NCBI RefSeq assembly: GCF_028583425.1
Contig: NC_072794.1
Span: forward strand, 30,625,232 to 30,689,231
Length of the DNA stretch: 64,000 nt
Direction of reading: 5' to 3'
Source of the DNA: Eublepharis macularius
Taxonomy: Eukaryota > Chordata > Lepidosauria > Squamata > Eublepharidae
In this document: positions 44,375 to 55,625 of the stretch, piece by piece
How the letters are laid out: every line of letters starts with the position of its first letter
Position numbering within the stretch: position 1 is the stretch's first letter
The notes under the pieces: generated by a model
Databases searched by the model: none
Told to the model about the DNA's origin: nothing
Seen by the model: only the letters and a program-made list of their open reading frames with translations
Translations under genes and position numbers: made by a program

Positions 44375-44854
44375 GTAAGTTCTCATTATTGTTGGTGCAT
44401 ATTCAACCCTTGCAGATTGAGAATTTATTCGTGGGCCGTTGAGAAAGGAGAAGGATCCCAAAAAAGAATCCTGACTGTAGACATATGCCATAGCAGCAGT
44501 CTCATTCAGGGCATTGGCTTTGCATTCCTAAAAATTTCTTTTGTCTTTGCATTTTTAGATAAACCCGGAAACTGCTAGTCCTCATTAATGATGGTTGGGC
44601 AATATCTCCTGGTGACTTGGAAACCCCAAAGAGTATTGGTCAAAGTTTCCAGAGTCATAGCTGTGCCTGTGACTGTGCATACCATTATATTTAGAAACCT
44701 CAGCTCTGGCTTCCTTCCCTGTCCTTAGGGATTGTCAGCTCTCCCCCTTCCAACATTTGCTGTTCCCACAGTGGAACAGTCCTTGAAATAATGTTACTGC
44801 TTTGGTAGTGTATTAGGCAGCTAGTAAACTGGACAAACAGTGTTCTCGGTCAGG

Positions 44855-45042
44855 ATCAGTGTGGTGTAGTGGTTAGAGTGTCAGACTAGGATCCGGGGGG
44901 TGGGGCAGATTCTGCCATGGACGCTTGCTGGGTCACCTTGGGCCAATCATATTCTTTCAGCCTAATCTGCCTCTCCACTGGAGGAGTGGAGAGCCAGGTA
45001 TGCCATCCTTAGCTCCTTGGAGGAAGGGAAGAATAAAATGAT
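44855..45042 (+). repeat. tRNA-headed SINE in intron 7
   Basis: The head is 'gtgtggtgtagtggttagag' and the body 'gggtcaccttgggccaatc', ending 'ggaagggaagaataaaatg'. The B-box is damaged by a G-rich run near 44893. Confidence 0.75.
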
Positions 45043-45361
45043 CTCCAAATAGTCAGTAAAGTCTGTAGGGAGGAATTGGTAGATACCTTTAATTTTTTTT
45101 CTTGGCACAGCAGGGTCCAGGCCATGTTGTGTCTTGTGGAGTGGGGTGGATGGAGCACCTTATATTGGGAATTAGAGTATAAGTGTTCCTCCACCCGCTG
45201 CTCTTGAATCCCTTTGCTTTCCTGTACTTTCTCTCCCCACCCCCACACATGCACAGGATAATAAGAGTTTCTAGTATGAAAATAAACAGTTGTGTTCAGT
45301 ATTTTTTAAAGACAAGGAATCCTGTACATATACTGTACTGTGGGACCTTTGTCTCTTAGGT

Positions 45362-45443
45362 TGCAATCCTAAGCAGAGTTATACCCATCTAAACCCATTG
45401 GTTTAAGTGGACTTAGTAGGGTGCAACTCTGCTTAGGATTGCA
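45362..45443. mobile_element. 82-bp foldback MITE, TGCAATCCTA family
   Basis: The arms TGCAATCCTAAGCAGAGTT and AACTCTGCTTAGGATTGCA are exact 19-base complements. The inner part is also partly palindromic. No coding capacity. Confidence 0.85.
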
Positions 45444-45804
45444 CTGTTCATCAGGTTGCCCTTCTATGCTCAAACAGTCGGTGCAGCTGTGATGGGATAG
45501 CCACGCTGTGGTCCCTCCAAAGTCTCCCTGGACCGGTTCCTTTATACCCAGGGAATCATGGCTTGAGGAACTTCCCCTGCCACCGTATGGCTGTCAAACT
45601 TTGGTAGCCAACCAGTAAAAATCAAGCAGAGTTTTGAAAGGCAGGTGAGAACTAGGTCAGCCTCCACCCAGTTGTCTTCTCTCATCGGGAAATGCTCGTA
45701 GTCTGTGAATGATAACTACTTTAAATACCTTCCTGTTTAAGCAAATTGCTTTCCCATCCTTTAATCTGCTGGAGGCAAAACCTTTTTGTTAGTTTAGTTA
45801 CAAC

Positions 45805-46057
45805 CAGGGCTTTTTTTCTTGGAAAAGAGGCGGTGGAGCTCAGTGGGTTGCCCTCGGAGAAAATGGTCACATGGCTGGTGGCCCCATCCCTGATCTCCAG
45901 ACAGAGGGGAGTTTAGATTGCCCTCCATGCTGCAGCGTGGAGGGCAACCTAAACTCCCCTCTGTCTGGAGATCAGGGGCGGGGCCACCAGTCATGTGACC
46001 ATTTTCAAGAGGTTCCGGAACTCGGTTCCACCGTGTGCCAGCTGAAAAAAAGCCCTG
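45805..46057 (+). mobile_element. Complete hAT-type foldback MITE, 253 bp, intron 7
   Basis: Ends CAGGGCTTTTTTTC and GAAAAAAAGCCCTG. The flanks GTTACAAC (45797-45804) and GTTTCAAC (46058-46065) agree at 7 of 8. It is the same family as 3036-3294 but in the other orientation, since the 'gtggagctcagtggg' block lies left here. Confidence 0.88.
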
Positions 46058-46065
46058 GTTTCAAC

Positions 46066-47615
46066 TAATATTTAAAATCCTGAATCCTGTTTGGGAAAAA
46101 AGCAAGTGTGATTTTGCTAGTTCTGCCCGTTCCACTTAAAATTTAATTAGATCATGAGAATGGAATCATAATGTAGGTTAACAAATTAGATAATCCTATC
46201 TAATTGTGTCTTCTTTAGCTAAATTTAATTTTAATATCAGATTATGAACACAAGATCTGGCAAAAAAAAGCTTAGAAGGAGAAAGAACTGTCTCCTTAGG
46301 AAAATATTAGATTAATGGTAGACTCTCAGCTGTCTCTCTTCATGAAAGACTAAGTGCAAAAATAAGGGCTACTGGGAAGGTTTAGAGGTTAGATTATCCA
46401 CATTAGAAAAATGCTTTGCTGACTTTAATGAATTAAAACCTTTATTAACGCAACATATGAAAACAGTAGACATATTGCAAGAAATACAATAAGACATAAG
46501 AGAAAGATTAATGAAAATATAGAAAAAGCAAACCATATCTGAATGAACACCCCCCAGCTACATCGGAGGATAAACTCAAGGTGCTTGGAAGTAGAAGTTG
46601 TGCTCAGTTTTTTAAAATCCACAGATTAAAAGAAGGAAAAGGCAAGTGCTGTCTTGTATCTGCTGGAGAATATTTATATGGGGTTTTGTCCAGGGCAACC
46701 ACTCAGTATCGAATATTTCTTGGAAAGCATCCCTGCCTGAATGTGTCAAGCTAATCCTCTTAGTGCAGGCGAGGTGGCAGAAAACAGCTTCTGAATGAGC
46801 TGGATCTGTTTATTTGGAAGGGGCAACAGTGAGAGCGCTTCCACTGGGTGCTTGGTGAAATGGATACCTCTTTTAAAAAGGCGTTTTCCCATCTCGCTCC
46901 TGTAATGAAGGCACACGACATAGACTGTGGAACTAAATGAAATTCACTGATCTGAGTTACTTTAAAAACTAGGTCAGTGTCCTGCCTCTCCCATTTCTGT
47001 GCTCCTTTCAGGGCTAGGAAAGAGGAGGCCTCGTTCTCACAGAGGTGGCAAACCTGAGCCGGGCGAGGGCTTGCAGGTTTGAAGGTTCCTTAATTATCCA
47101 CTCTCCTTGCACATAGCAAATTGAAATGTTGGTAGGCGAATGGGACGCAGCCCTTCACCCCGAGTAGGAGCAGGAAGGAGAGGGTGGTGGTGGTATGGAG
47201 GCAGGTTTGAGAGCCCCAGCTTGCTGAATCGCTTCCAGCCACCTTGACAGGAGTTCCCTGCTTCAGCAACAACTCGACCAGGTTTGCTTGAGGATTCTTT
47301 TGTTTGGGCGAGTCCTATTTGGCTCAGAGAATTGGAGCAGTAACTGGTACTGCCTTTTGTTGGCCCCGGTGCCTTACCAAGGAGGTCCCAGCAGCACCCC
47401 TAGCCTCACAACTGATGAGCCTTTGGGGCCAGTGAGGGGGCTGCTTCCAATGCTTGGCCCCTCGAAGCCAGTGAGCCCTGAGGACTTGGCCTGGATAAGC
47501 CCTTGTTGCCTTGAGATGCTCATCAGGGGGATTCCCTTTCTGCCTGCAGTCTGCACCGTCTCTTCCTGTTGGGCCAGGGCCAGGGCCTGACCAGCTTCTC
47601 TGTCCTCTTCTGCAG
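46066..47615. other. Intron 7 end, no feature recognised
   Basis: Segment 46440-46620 resembles 29200-29470 weakly. Overlapping open frames at 47288-47644 on both strands read through the exon 8 acceptor region and are not genes. Confidence 0.4.
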
Positions 47616-47801
47616 ATGAACGTTCTGAGACGGCAGCAGCGCATGATAAAAAACCGGGAATCGGCCTGTCAGTCGCGCAGGAAGAAGAAAGAATACCTGC
47701 TGAGCTTGGAGGTGAGGCTGAAGGCAGCCTTGCTGGAGAACGATCACCTTAGGAAAGAGAACGGCACCCTGAAAAGGCAGCTGGATGACTTGGCAGTGGA
47801 G
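47616..47801 (+). CDS. ATF6: ATF6 exon 8: bZIP domain
   Basis: Residues 285-346 hold the whole bZIP. The basic region is [20 protein letters not shown], with the N-x7-R signature Asn297...Arg305 that contacts DNA. The zipper follows: [19 protein letters not shown], then [17 protein letters not shown]. Leu/hydrophobic residues fall every seven positions. It binds ER-stress elements as a dimer. An internal 'gtgagg' after LSLE looks like a donor but is clearly read through. Acceptor 'cttctgcag', donor 'gtcagt', phase 0. Confidence 0.98.
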
Positions 47802-48359
47802 GTCAGTGGTAGTTGCACACAAACGCATGCTGGAGTTGCTTGCTTTTGAGGGTACCATGCATGGCATTTTGGTCGCCGGCAACAGAATCTGGGTTCCTAA
47901 GTTTCTTTTGGCTGCAGGGTTGGTCAACCATTCTAACCTCCTGCTATTATGGATTCAGATTCTGTTCCCCTCCTGTGTCTCATGGTGAGACAATACTGCA
48001 CGTCTTTGGGACTTGCCAGGACCATCTTCTTGCTCTGTATTGCCAGTAATATCCTTCCTTTAGCCAACCTGCAGTTGCGGCTGTAAACAGGCAGTCTTCA
48101 AGAGTCTCAAAAACAGTGCTGGAAAAAGTGGATGGTGGCTTCTGCTTGCCACCTTTGAGGCTACTCCTGTTAAGAATGTTGGCTCACTTTGAAGCATCCC
48201 GGGAACGTTTGTTGGGTCTTGTAATGATGTTGCCGGTGCTCCTACACCCTTGTGACACACACACAGGAACCACAGCCCTGATTTTGGAAGTGATGGTAAA
48301 ATGTCAGAATGTGTGTAATTTTTAGTTTTGCCTGATTTCCCCCCTCCCTCCCCATACAG

Positions 48360-48451
48360 AACCAGAATCTCAAAGTCTCCCCTCCAAAGAGAAGAGCTCT
48401 CTGTGTGATGGTGCTGCTGGCCTTTGTAATGCTGAATTACGACCGATTAAG
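48360..48451 (+). CDS. ATF6: ATF6 exon 9: transmembrane segment
   Basis: Residues 347-377: NQNLKVSPPKRRALCVMVLL, then AFVMLNYDRLS. It has the same length as the human exon ([22 protein letters not shown], then IILNYGPMS). The PKRR block sits on the cytosolic side and a hydrophobic helix follows. Human Asn391 is kept (Asn372), but the Gly-Pro after NY is Asp-Arg here, so the helix-breaking Pro394 needed for site-2 cleavage is missing in this copy. Donor 'gtgaga', phase 2, as in human. Confidence 0.93.
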
Positions 48452-50137
48452 GTGAGACTTCTTTTCATGCTCTTCGAAAGCCTGAATAATCAGGCTGGAA
48501 TACCCCAGGGAGACGCCTGAGTCAGCTCCTGGTCTCTCGCCCTGTCATTTGCTTTGGGTTGAAGCTATCACTGTGAGCTTTTGATCATCTTGGAGATTTT
48601 TGTGTCTGGGAAAAAAAAACTGCATGTGCTGATTCTCTGGTAAGGAAATATTTTCTAGACCCCGGAGCATAAACATTGTCTTGCTCTAACCTCCTATTTC
48701 TAGCTGTGGTGGATTTTATTGCCTTCCCAGAAAAGGGACGGGGCGGGATGAAGGGTCTAGGAAAGGGGTTAGGAGGGGGGTGACAAATCCCTAACCATCA
48801 GCAGTTCAAGCATATGAACGAAGTTCATAAAATATCTTTTTGTACCTTTCTGTTGAAACTTTTTGTTCTTACAACTCATGTAAGATGAGGGTTTTATACT
48901 ATGTTCATGATGTGGGGAAGTTTTTAGACCTTCCTGAAGCCACAGCTACAGGGCCACCAGCACGATTTATTTAGAATATGGACTCCTGCCTTTGTCTTAT
49001 ATGACCCTCCCCCCAGCAGCCATTTAGTGTCAAAACCATATTTTTTATTAAGTAGTGAAAGTAGTGTCAGGTTTCACGGGGGAGGCATAGAATGTTCTGA
49101 TCATTCTCCTCACCGCAACGCCTTTACCGCTCCACAACATCTCTCCTCCCGGTGATCCCGTTTATCTTGCCTTCATTCCTCCTGGTTTGCAATAAAGGCG
49201 CACGGGAAGTGCCTCACTCCTCCTCACATAACCTCAGAGCTGTCTTCAGGAAGAGGGGTACTGGTTCCGGAGAGGGGAGCTATTGGTGGTAACTGGGCCA
49301 CCCAACATGAGAAGCAGCAAGAAGGGTTTTGTCTGCACAAAGGCAACGAGTCTTCCTTGTTCAGAAGGTTTTGCACTCTCTCAGTTGTGCCCCAGATTGC
49401 AGTCCATTTGCATTGCCCTGTTCTAACCATCGAGAACACAGACCCAGATTCACTTTTTTGGGTTACTCTGCAGCATGATATTCATGTGTTTCAGAGCCTT
49501 CACAGTTCATTTGGAACTCCTCCAGGAGGAGATCAGCAGTAATGGACAGGCCTCCGTGGCTTCTTCTCCCCTGTAGAGTTCTGTTATAGCCTTTCTGTGC
49601 TCCTTTCATATGGGTGACCGTGAGACCTGAAAGGCTTGGATGGCCCTTTGCACAAACGGATGGTTCACTCTGGAACCTGTACCGGGACCTTTGAAAATGG
49701 CCGGCGGTTGTCCAGCAGACAGGAAGGGGTATCCTATTTAAAGTCAGTGAAGGAAGGGGCTTGTTGATGGTATATGGTTTGAAAGCCACTGATCTAGGGC
49801 ATGACATCATCAGGAATGGGCTTTCTATACAACAACATCTGGATCCAGCAGTAACTTTGATCATTTGCTTTGGCGTTAAAAGAAAGGGTAGCTTGGTTCC
49901 TGCATTGCAGTTCTGTGGGTGTAACCGTATTTCTGCCTACAGAACAGCACCATTGCCACAGGGGCTTGGCTTGGACCCGGTTGACAGCGGTGGGTGCCCA
50001 GAAGGGGAATGTCCATAATCTCCTGCAGCTAGTGGCTGGTAGCAAATTGAGTCCCTGCAGAGTGCATTGGCACCCTCCTTGTTTACTACCAGCTATCTTC
50101 AACCTGCTCTGACTTGAGATAGTGTAGTACGGTTAGT
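48452..50137. other. Intron 9 first part, no feature recognised
   Basis: Overlapping open frames of 85-133 codons at 49463-50112 lie on both strands and carry no domain. Confidence 0.4.
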
Positions 50138-50344
50138 TTCAGGTGGGTAGCTGTGTTGGTCTGTAATAGAAGAGCAAGATTCGGGTCCAATAACACCTTA
50201 GAGACCAACTATATTTCCAGTATGTAAGCTTTTGAGAGTCAAAGCTCCCTTAGTGGTATCTGAAGAAGGGAGCTTTGACTCTCGAAAGCTCACACCGTGG
50301 AAATCTAGTTGGTCTCTAAGATGCTACTGGACATGAATCTTATA
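50138..50344. mobile_element. Foldback repeat in intron 9
   Basis: It starts 'tcaggtgggtagctgtgttg' and ends 'gtctctaagatgctactgg'. The centre has near-perfect arms 'gagagtcaaagctccctt' and 'aagggagctttgactctc'. It is the best kept copy of the family also seen at 7190 and 35101. Confidence 0.75.
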
Positions 50345-50982
50345 GTAAGGATTACTACATGACAATAACAAGCTAGCTGCTTGTCTCGGTTGGGACTGAT
50401 TCTACTTTTTGTTTCTAAAACGGCCCAGTAGATGGCGCTTAATACAGGGGAATTAGCAAGGAAGAGCAAGTAGGCTTAAGCTGGTGTTTGTGGCAGATCT
50501 GCCTTGGGAGGGGAAATGTGCTCTGCTCCTGGCATTTGCCAGCTGTGTCCGTTGTTTTCCCTCCCTTTTGTACTGCTGGATGCCTCCCAGCTCTAATTCA
50601 AAGATGATTCTGTCCTCAGAAAACTTTTATTACCAGGCATGTGTTTCGTATGATATCACTCTTGGCACCGGTAGAGTAGTTACTGTACAATTTAGCTTTA
50701 ACACATAAACAAAACGAGTGAGAGAGGGAGAAATCCTGGCGTTTTAAGTGCAGAGGGTTTGTTTTTTAGCCAGATTTACAAATCAAATCCAGTTAAGCTT
50801 TGCTGGCAGAGACGGTTTTCTAATTTATCTCTCTGACACGTGGCCCAGGGAAACAGTACAGCTAAGTACCAGGTCTCCTTGAGCAAATATGTCCCTTGCT
50901 GACCAGGCCATTTCAGACATGAGATCAAAACCTTTCTCTCGTTCTCTCTCCTCACGATCATGAGGTAGCTGGCTCTCTCACT
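50345..50982. other. Intron 9, no feature recognised
   Basis: No repeat or coding signal could be supported. Confidence 0.4.
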
Positions 50983-51200
50983 GGGGAGGGGCCATGGCTC
51001 AGAGGTTGAGCATCTGCTTGGCTTGCAGAAGGCCCTCAGTTCAATCCCTGGCAGCTCCAGGTAAAAAGATCAGGTAGCAGCTAAGATGAAAGATCTCTGC
51101 TCGAGACCCTGGAGAGCCGCTGCCCGCCTGAGTAGCACTGCTGACCCCGGTGGACCGACAGTCTGATTCCGTAGAAGGCAGCTTCATGTGTTCATGTGAT
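50983..51200 (+). repeat. tRNA-derived SINE, forward, near full length, intron 9
   Basis: The head is GAGGGGCCATGGCTCAGAGG with 'gttgagcatctgcttggc'. The B-box is 'agttcaatccctgg' and the body 'agaccctggagagccgctg', ending 'gaaggcagcttcatgtgttc'. The head looks like a tRNA-Ala-type gene but the tRNA fold is lost downstream. Confidence 0.85.
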
Positions 51201-51244
51201 GACTTTTTCAGTCTCAGGGGAAGGGGGAGTTGTAGATGATTATA

Positions 51245-51450
51245 TTTTTATTCTGCTCCCCTTCAGAGGAGCTTAGGGCAGGGTGTTTGTGGTCGCTTCG
51301 CTGTCTCTTCTCTCTCTTCATCCACATTTTTTCCTCCCAACAACGTGTTGGGTAGATTAGGCCGAGATAGAGTGGCTGGCTGAAAGTGTGTCCTTTGTGG
51401 ACTGTGTAGTTGAACTTGAGTCTCCCGGCTCTTAAGTTCAGTGTTCTGTC
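51245..51450 (-). repeat. Reversed SINE-like repeat, intron 9
   Basis: It has 'ccttcagaggagcttaggg', 'gtgttgggtagattaggcc' and 'gttgaacttgagtctcccgg', the order of the reversed pieces at 29973 and 37780. Confidence 0.5.
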
Positions 51451-51794
51451 TGCACTGGCTCTCGGTCCTTTTGTAGTTTCCACAGTTACTCTGTGGGCAA
51501 TAGAGAGGAAAGTCCATTATTATTTATGAGGTCAGAGCTGGGCTGTGTCTGCAATGATGGCTTCTGTAGGATGCTGGTGCTGGAGCACGTCCTCTAACTA
51601 CAAGAGAATAAGAAGATAGCAATAGCAGAAGGGGGAGGGGGAGCAGAAATTGCTTGCCAAGCCTAAATTTGTCTGAGAGGTTTGTCACACTCATTCTTTA
51701 TTAGTTTCCTTACCTACCTGCTTGAGCACATGTGCACACGCTTGTGGCATTTCCCCCGTTCCCCTCCATGACATTAACAACCAGTTAATCACTA
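51451..51794. other. Intron 9, no feature recognised
   Basis: No repeat terminus, splice pair or coding signal could be supported. Confidence 0.4.
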
Positions 51795-52042
51795 CACCAA
51801 ACTAAGAGTGGCAGGACTCTAATCTGGAGAACCGGGTTTGATTCTGCATTCCTCTGTTTGAAGCCAGCTGGGTGACCTTGGGTCAGTCACAGCTTCTCGG
51901 AGCTCTCTCAGCCCCACCCACCTCACAGGGTGATTGTTGTGAGGATAATAATGATATACTTTGTAGACCGCTCAGAGTGGATGTTAAGTTGTCCTGAAGG
52001 GCAGTGTATAAATCGAATGTTATTATTATTAGTAGTAGTATT
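51795..52042 (+). repeat. Full-length tRNA-headed SINE with ATT tail, intron 9
   Basis: The head is 'ctaagagtggcaggactc' with the B-box 'gaaccgggtttgattctg'. The body runs 'gtgaccttgggtcagtcac', 'cccacccacctcacagggtg' and 'gtagaccgctcagagtgg', ending (ATT)n. It serves as the reference for the partial copy at 2864-3035. Confidence 0.85.
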
Positions 52043-53132
52043 ACTTGTTACCATGGATGATGGTAACCCAGGGTCCCTTGCAACCGTGGTTTTCAAACTC
52101 ACTTGAAATCATGGTTTGTGAGGGAGTTATGGTTTGTATTGATGCATGGTTAATGCTGGAATGAAAACTGAGTCAGCTGCTCTGGAGGGGAAAGAGTGCA
52201 TGTTCTCCAGGCTGCTGCTGATTAGCTAACCACACAGAGAGCCGGTAGAATAGCCACACCATACTAAAATTTTGAATGGCAGTAAAGAAGAGCAATCTCT
52301 TTCTTGTTCAGTTTGCTGCAGTACTTAAAATAATCTCTGTGTATGGTTCCTTGAAGTTTGTCTGTAGGGATGCGGGAGTGTACGGCAACCCCAATCCCAC
52401 ACCCAGTACAGTTTATTGAGAGTAAATGAAAGGAGTCTTCCAGTGTGAAACCACATACAGAAGATCCAAAGGCTTCACACAAAGGGTTTACGCTAGCTGA
52501 CAAAGTGTAAAACATAACACAAAAGTCTTGAAATGTCATCAGTACACTAACATATTTTAAAATACATCTGAACAGAAACTAACAAAAATCACAAAATGTC
52601 ATGGGAGTACTTCCTAAAAGGGAACGTTTTTGTTAATCTAGAACAGCTCAGGTAGGAAATGTTGAAAGCAGAGTGCCGCCTCAAACAGTCAGAATCCACA
52701 TTTATTTCATACTAACAGTGCAATTCACGTTATTTCTGTACTCGTTCCAACCATGCAGTGTACACCAATGTAATTCTTCAATTGCAGATGAGGTTGAGAG
52801 CATGGAAATTATCCTGAAGTGCCTGTCTGAGATGTGATTTGAACCTAGAACTTTGAAGCTTGCGCTTTTAGCCAGTCTGCTATAAAAGCTGTGCTTAAAC
52901 TTTAGACTAGGCTTTTAACTAAGGATGGGTTGCCCATTCTGAACAGAGAACCATCTCAAAGTCTTAACTCTCTGACCTGTATGAAGGGTAACTGCACTAA
53001 GGGCGGGGTCAAGGGGGAATGGAGAGGCTCCTCTGGGTTAGTACTGAAAGCAATTAGAACTGACTTGCTGCTCTCTGCTGTAGCAGGCCGCTGGCTTTGT
53101 GATCCAGCTGACATTTCCTCTCTTCCTTTCAG
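52043..53132. other. Intron 9 end, no feature recognised
   Basis: Nothing beyond the polypyrimidine tract and acceptor of exon 10. Confidence 0.45.
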
Positions 53133-53252
53133 CACGTTTGAGTGGGGTTTCAACTCGTCTGAGCCTCGGGCCACTCCTCCCCACCAAAGCAGGCATCTTC
53201 TGGAATTCTCAGCAAGCTTACCTCAGGAAACTGGTGGCGGGAATAATGATGG
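53133..53252 (+). CDS. ATF6: ATF6 exon 10: site-1 protease region
   Basis: Residues 377-417. The site-1 protease motif RHLL is kept (Arg397-Leu400, within HQSRHLLEFSA; human NQRRHLLGFSA). The preceding lumenal stalk is freely diverged. The exon ends ...GGGNND at 'gtaagc', phase 2. Human has about seven more residues (IIQKNSY-like) before the next conserved block; they are absent here because the donor lies earlier. Confidence 0.9.
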
Positions 53253-54283
53253 GTAAGCATAAAAACCTCTTCTCTGTGTCTTCTGGTTTCCTGCATCTTT
53301 TTGGTTTAGGTCCCAAATAGCACTTGTGTGGCTGCAAAAACTTCCAGTCATGAAAGACAGCTTTCCCACTTCCCACAGGAGCTGAAACGTCCCCCAAAAT
53401 GCCCTCCTCAGACACATGGTTCAGGAGGCATTTTAGGTTCCTGCAGGGTGGGGGGAGATAGGGAGATCAGACTTTGCATCTGTGGAAACACCCAACCCTG
53501 TGTGTATGTGTGTATTTTTACCCTCACAGAATTCTTATGGTTAGAGTGTCTTATGTGTCCCCTTGGACTGTGATATCCACATTCTGTAAGGAGTGGGGTC
53601 ACAAGAGCTTCAGGATTGACTAGCTGAATAAGATATCCATAGACATTTTTCTATAAATGTGAATTATTTTCTGAACAGGTCTTTGGTTTTTATGCTGGAA
53701 CACCAGGGTCAATCTACAGTTTCCAAATTAAAAAAAAAATAAAGCAAAATGGAAGTAAAGCAGAGTAACAGCAACTGTTAAAAAAACTAAGCGTAACTTT
53801 TAAAATAAAATTGCGCTAAGTAGGCAGCGAGCCAATTTTTGCGACCTGAGTTCAGTCCCTTTACAAGAGCTTTCCAGTGCAGACAGCCAGATCACATGTA
53901 GGGGGGGACTCCTCAGTTCCTGCAGCCCCCATGGTAGAGTCACAGGCGGTCCAAGGACAGGCCATTTGCTTGCGTTCCTGTCTGGAGATGCCTGCAGTAA
54001 AAGCCAGTGGCTAGTACGGGAAACTTTGCCATGCTGCTAGCTAGACTTTCTCTTAACTGCGGTAGGATTGATGGGTCAGCTGCCCTCATTCCTTCCCTTG
54101 CTTAACAAATGACACCTTCATGTGATTGAGCCAGCTTTCTGTGCCCACAGCGGGGTTACTGTGATTGGTTTCAGCACAGTGGCACTTCACTGAAGTTAAG
54201 TAACACTATTGTTTGTGGTGGCTGCAACAGGCCCTGCTTTTCAATCTTCCCCAAGAGTATTCAGACAGGATGACCCTGATATA
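53253..54283. other. Intron 10 start, no feature recognised
   Basis: No repeat or coding signal could be supported. Confidence 0.4.
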
Positions 54284-54372
54284 GGGTTCCTAACACTGCC
54301 TTGGTAAATGCTGGGAGATTTGGGGGTGGCTGGGGAGGGGTGGAGTTTGGGGAGAAAATGAGTTCTGGGTGA
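54284..54372. repeat. GTTGCCAG/CTGGCAAC family fragment, intron 10
   Basis: Reads 'agggttcctaacactgcc', 'gctgggagatttgggggtgg' and 'ggtggagtttggggag', a diverged reversed end of the family. Confidence 0.5.
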
Positions 54373-55422
54373 TGCTCTAAGCTGCTTCTCCTAATCTACC
54401 ATAGAGACTAGAGAAAATTCCTAGAGTGTCTCTATGTGGAGGCCATTTTTCTCTCCTCAGTTTCTTCAGGTGGAAAATTGTGGATGAGGGTTGATAATTC
54501 CTTTCCCTGAGCAGGTAAATGGGGAGGCTACCCTGACAGCGTGTTAACAACATCTTGCTTTGGGTCCACATGAGGTATCCTCAATTTGCGGAAGCTGGAA
54601 TAATGAGCTTTACAGGGGCTCTGTCATAGAGTTCTGTTTGCTTAGCTTTTAACTCACAGTTACCTTGATGCCTCCATGAAGCATTAGATTTTTGCTTTCT
54701 GCTTGTAGCCTGTAGCCTGCCAGTTGGTCACTGTGTCAGCTAGGGTTTGTTTGTTTTTGTTACCCTTGATCCTTGATCACCCAATATTCACCTGGGCTTC
54801 AGGCTTCTGCAGTTCTAACTGTACTGTTCTGGAGCACTCACATTGATATTTGTTTTGCACAGAAGAGCATATTAAAAGAGGACTTTTTTGAGAATCACAT
54901 TGCAGACAAAGAGCCCAGATTCCTGATGCAAAACACCTATTCATCTGTATTGCAGCCTTGGCTTGGAAAATAACTTGTGCTGCCTGCAAGGCACTACTAC
55001 AGTGAGTTGGAAAGGAGTTTTCTCCAGCCGGGGGATCTTATTGGAGCTAGAGTGCGGGGCTTGAGCTGGGGTCAGAAGTGCAGCAGGCAGAAAGGCCAGG
55101 CTGCTGGTGTTTATCCTAGAGGCGCTTCAAGAACAATCGGCAGGTGGGGAAGAAACAGGTTAAATAATATACCAGGCTTGGTCAGTCTAGAACTTTTATG
55201 TTGCCTATGAATTGCCCTTTCCCCTTCTGTGCCTGAAAAGGGCTCTGTGGCCCAAACACACAGAGTAGTTCACTAGGCTAGGTCCCAGCCTTAGTGCCAT
55301 GAGGTTCTAGAACAAAACCCCAATGCTGATACAGAGGCAGTAGCATGCTTTGGTGTGCACGGCACCATCTTGACCTCCAAACACATTAGTTAATTATGTG
55401 TCTCGCTTCCTGTCCCTTAGGA
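54373..55422. other. Intron 10, no feature recognised
   Basis: No supported feature. Confidence 0.4.
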
Positions 55423-55625
55423 CAGCCAGAGTGGTATAACGTTAGTATATCAGGATCTGGAAGACACGGATTCCGGTCCTCATTCAGCCATGAAATTCAC
55501 TGGCTTACCTTGGACCATGCTGTGTCTTTCTCTCTCTGCTTCCCTGCGTTGTTTTTTGAATAACAGGAAGGAATCACAACTCTGAAGTTCTTGGAGGAAG
55601 AGTGGGATAAAAAGCTAGATGAAGA
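55423..55625 (+). repeat. tRNA-headed SINE, diverged, intron 10
   Basis: 'cagccagagtggtataacg', 'ggattccggtcctcattc' and 'cttggaggaagagtgggata' follow the order of 41636-41820. Confidence 0.65.

Noticed and set aside
47511-47849. Continuous frame reading from intron 7 through exon 8
   Set aside because: The upstream part has no ATF6 similarity, and a good polypyrimidine tract and AG precede the conserved start of exon 8.
50983-51060. Possible tRNA-Ala gene
   Set aside because: The A- and B-box-like stretches are present, but the cloverleaf does not close and the sequence continues into the SINE body.
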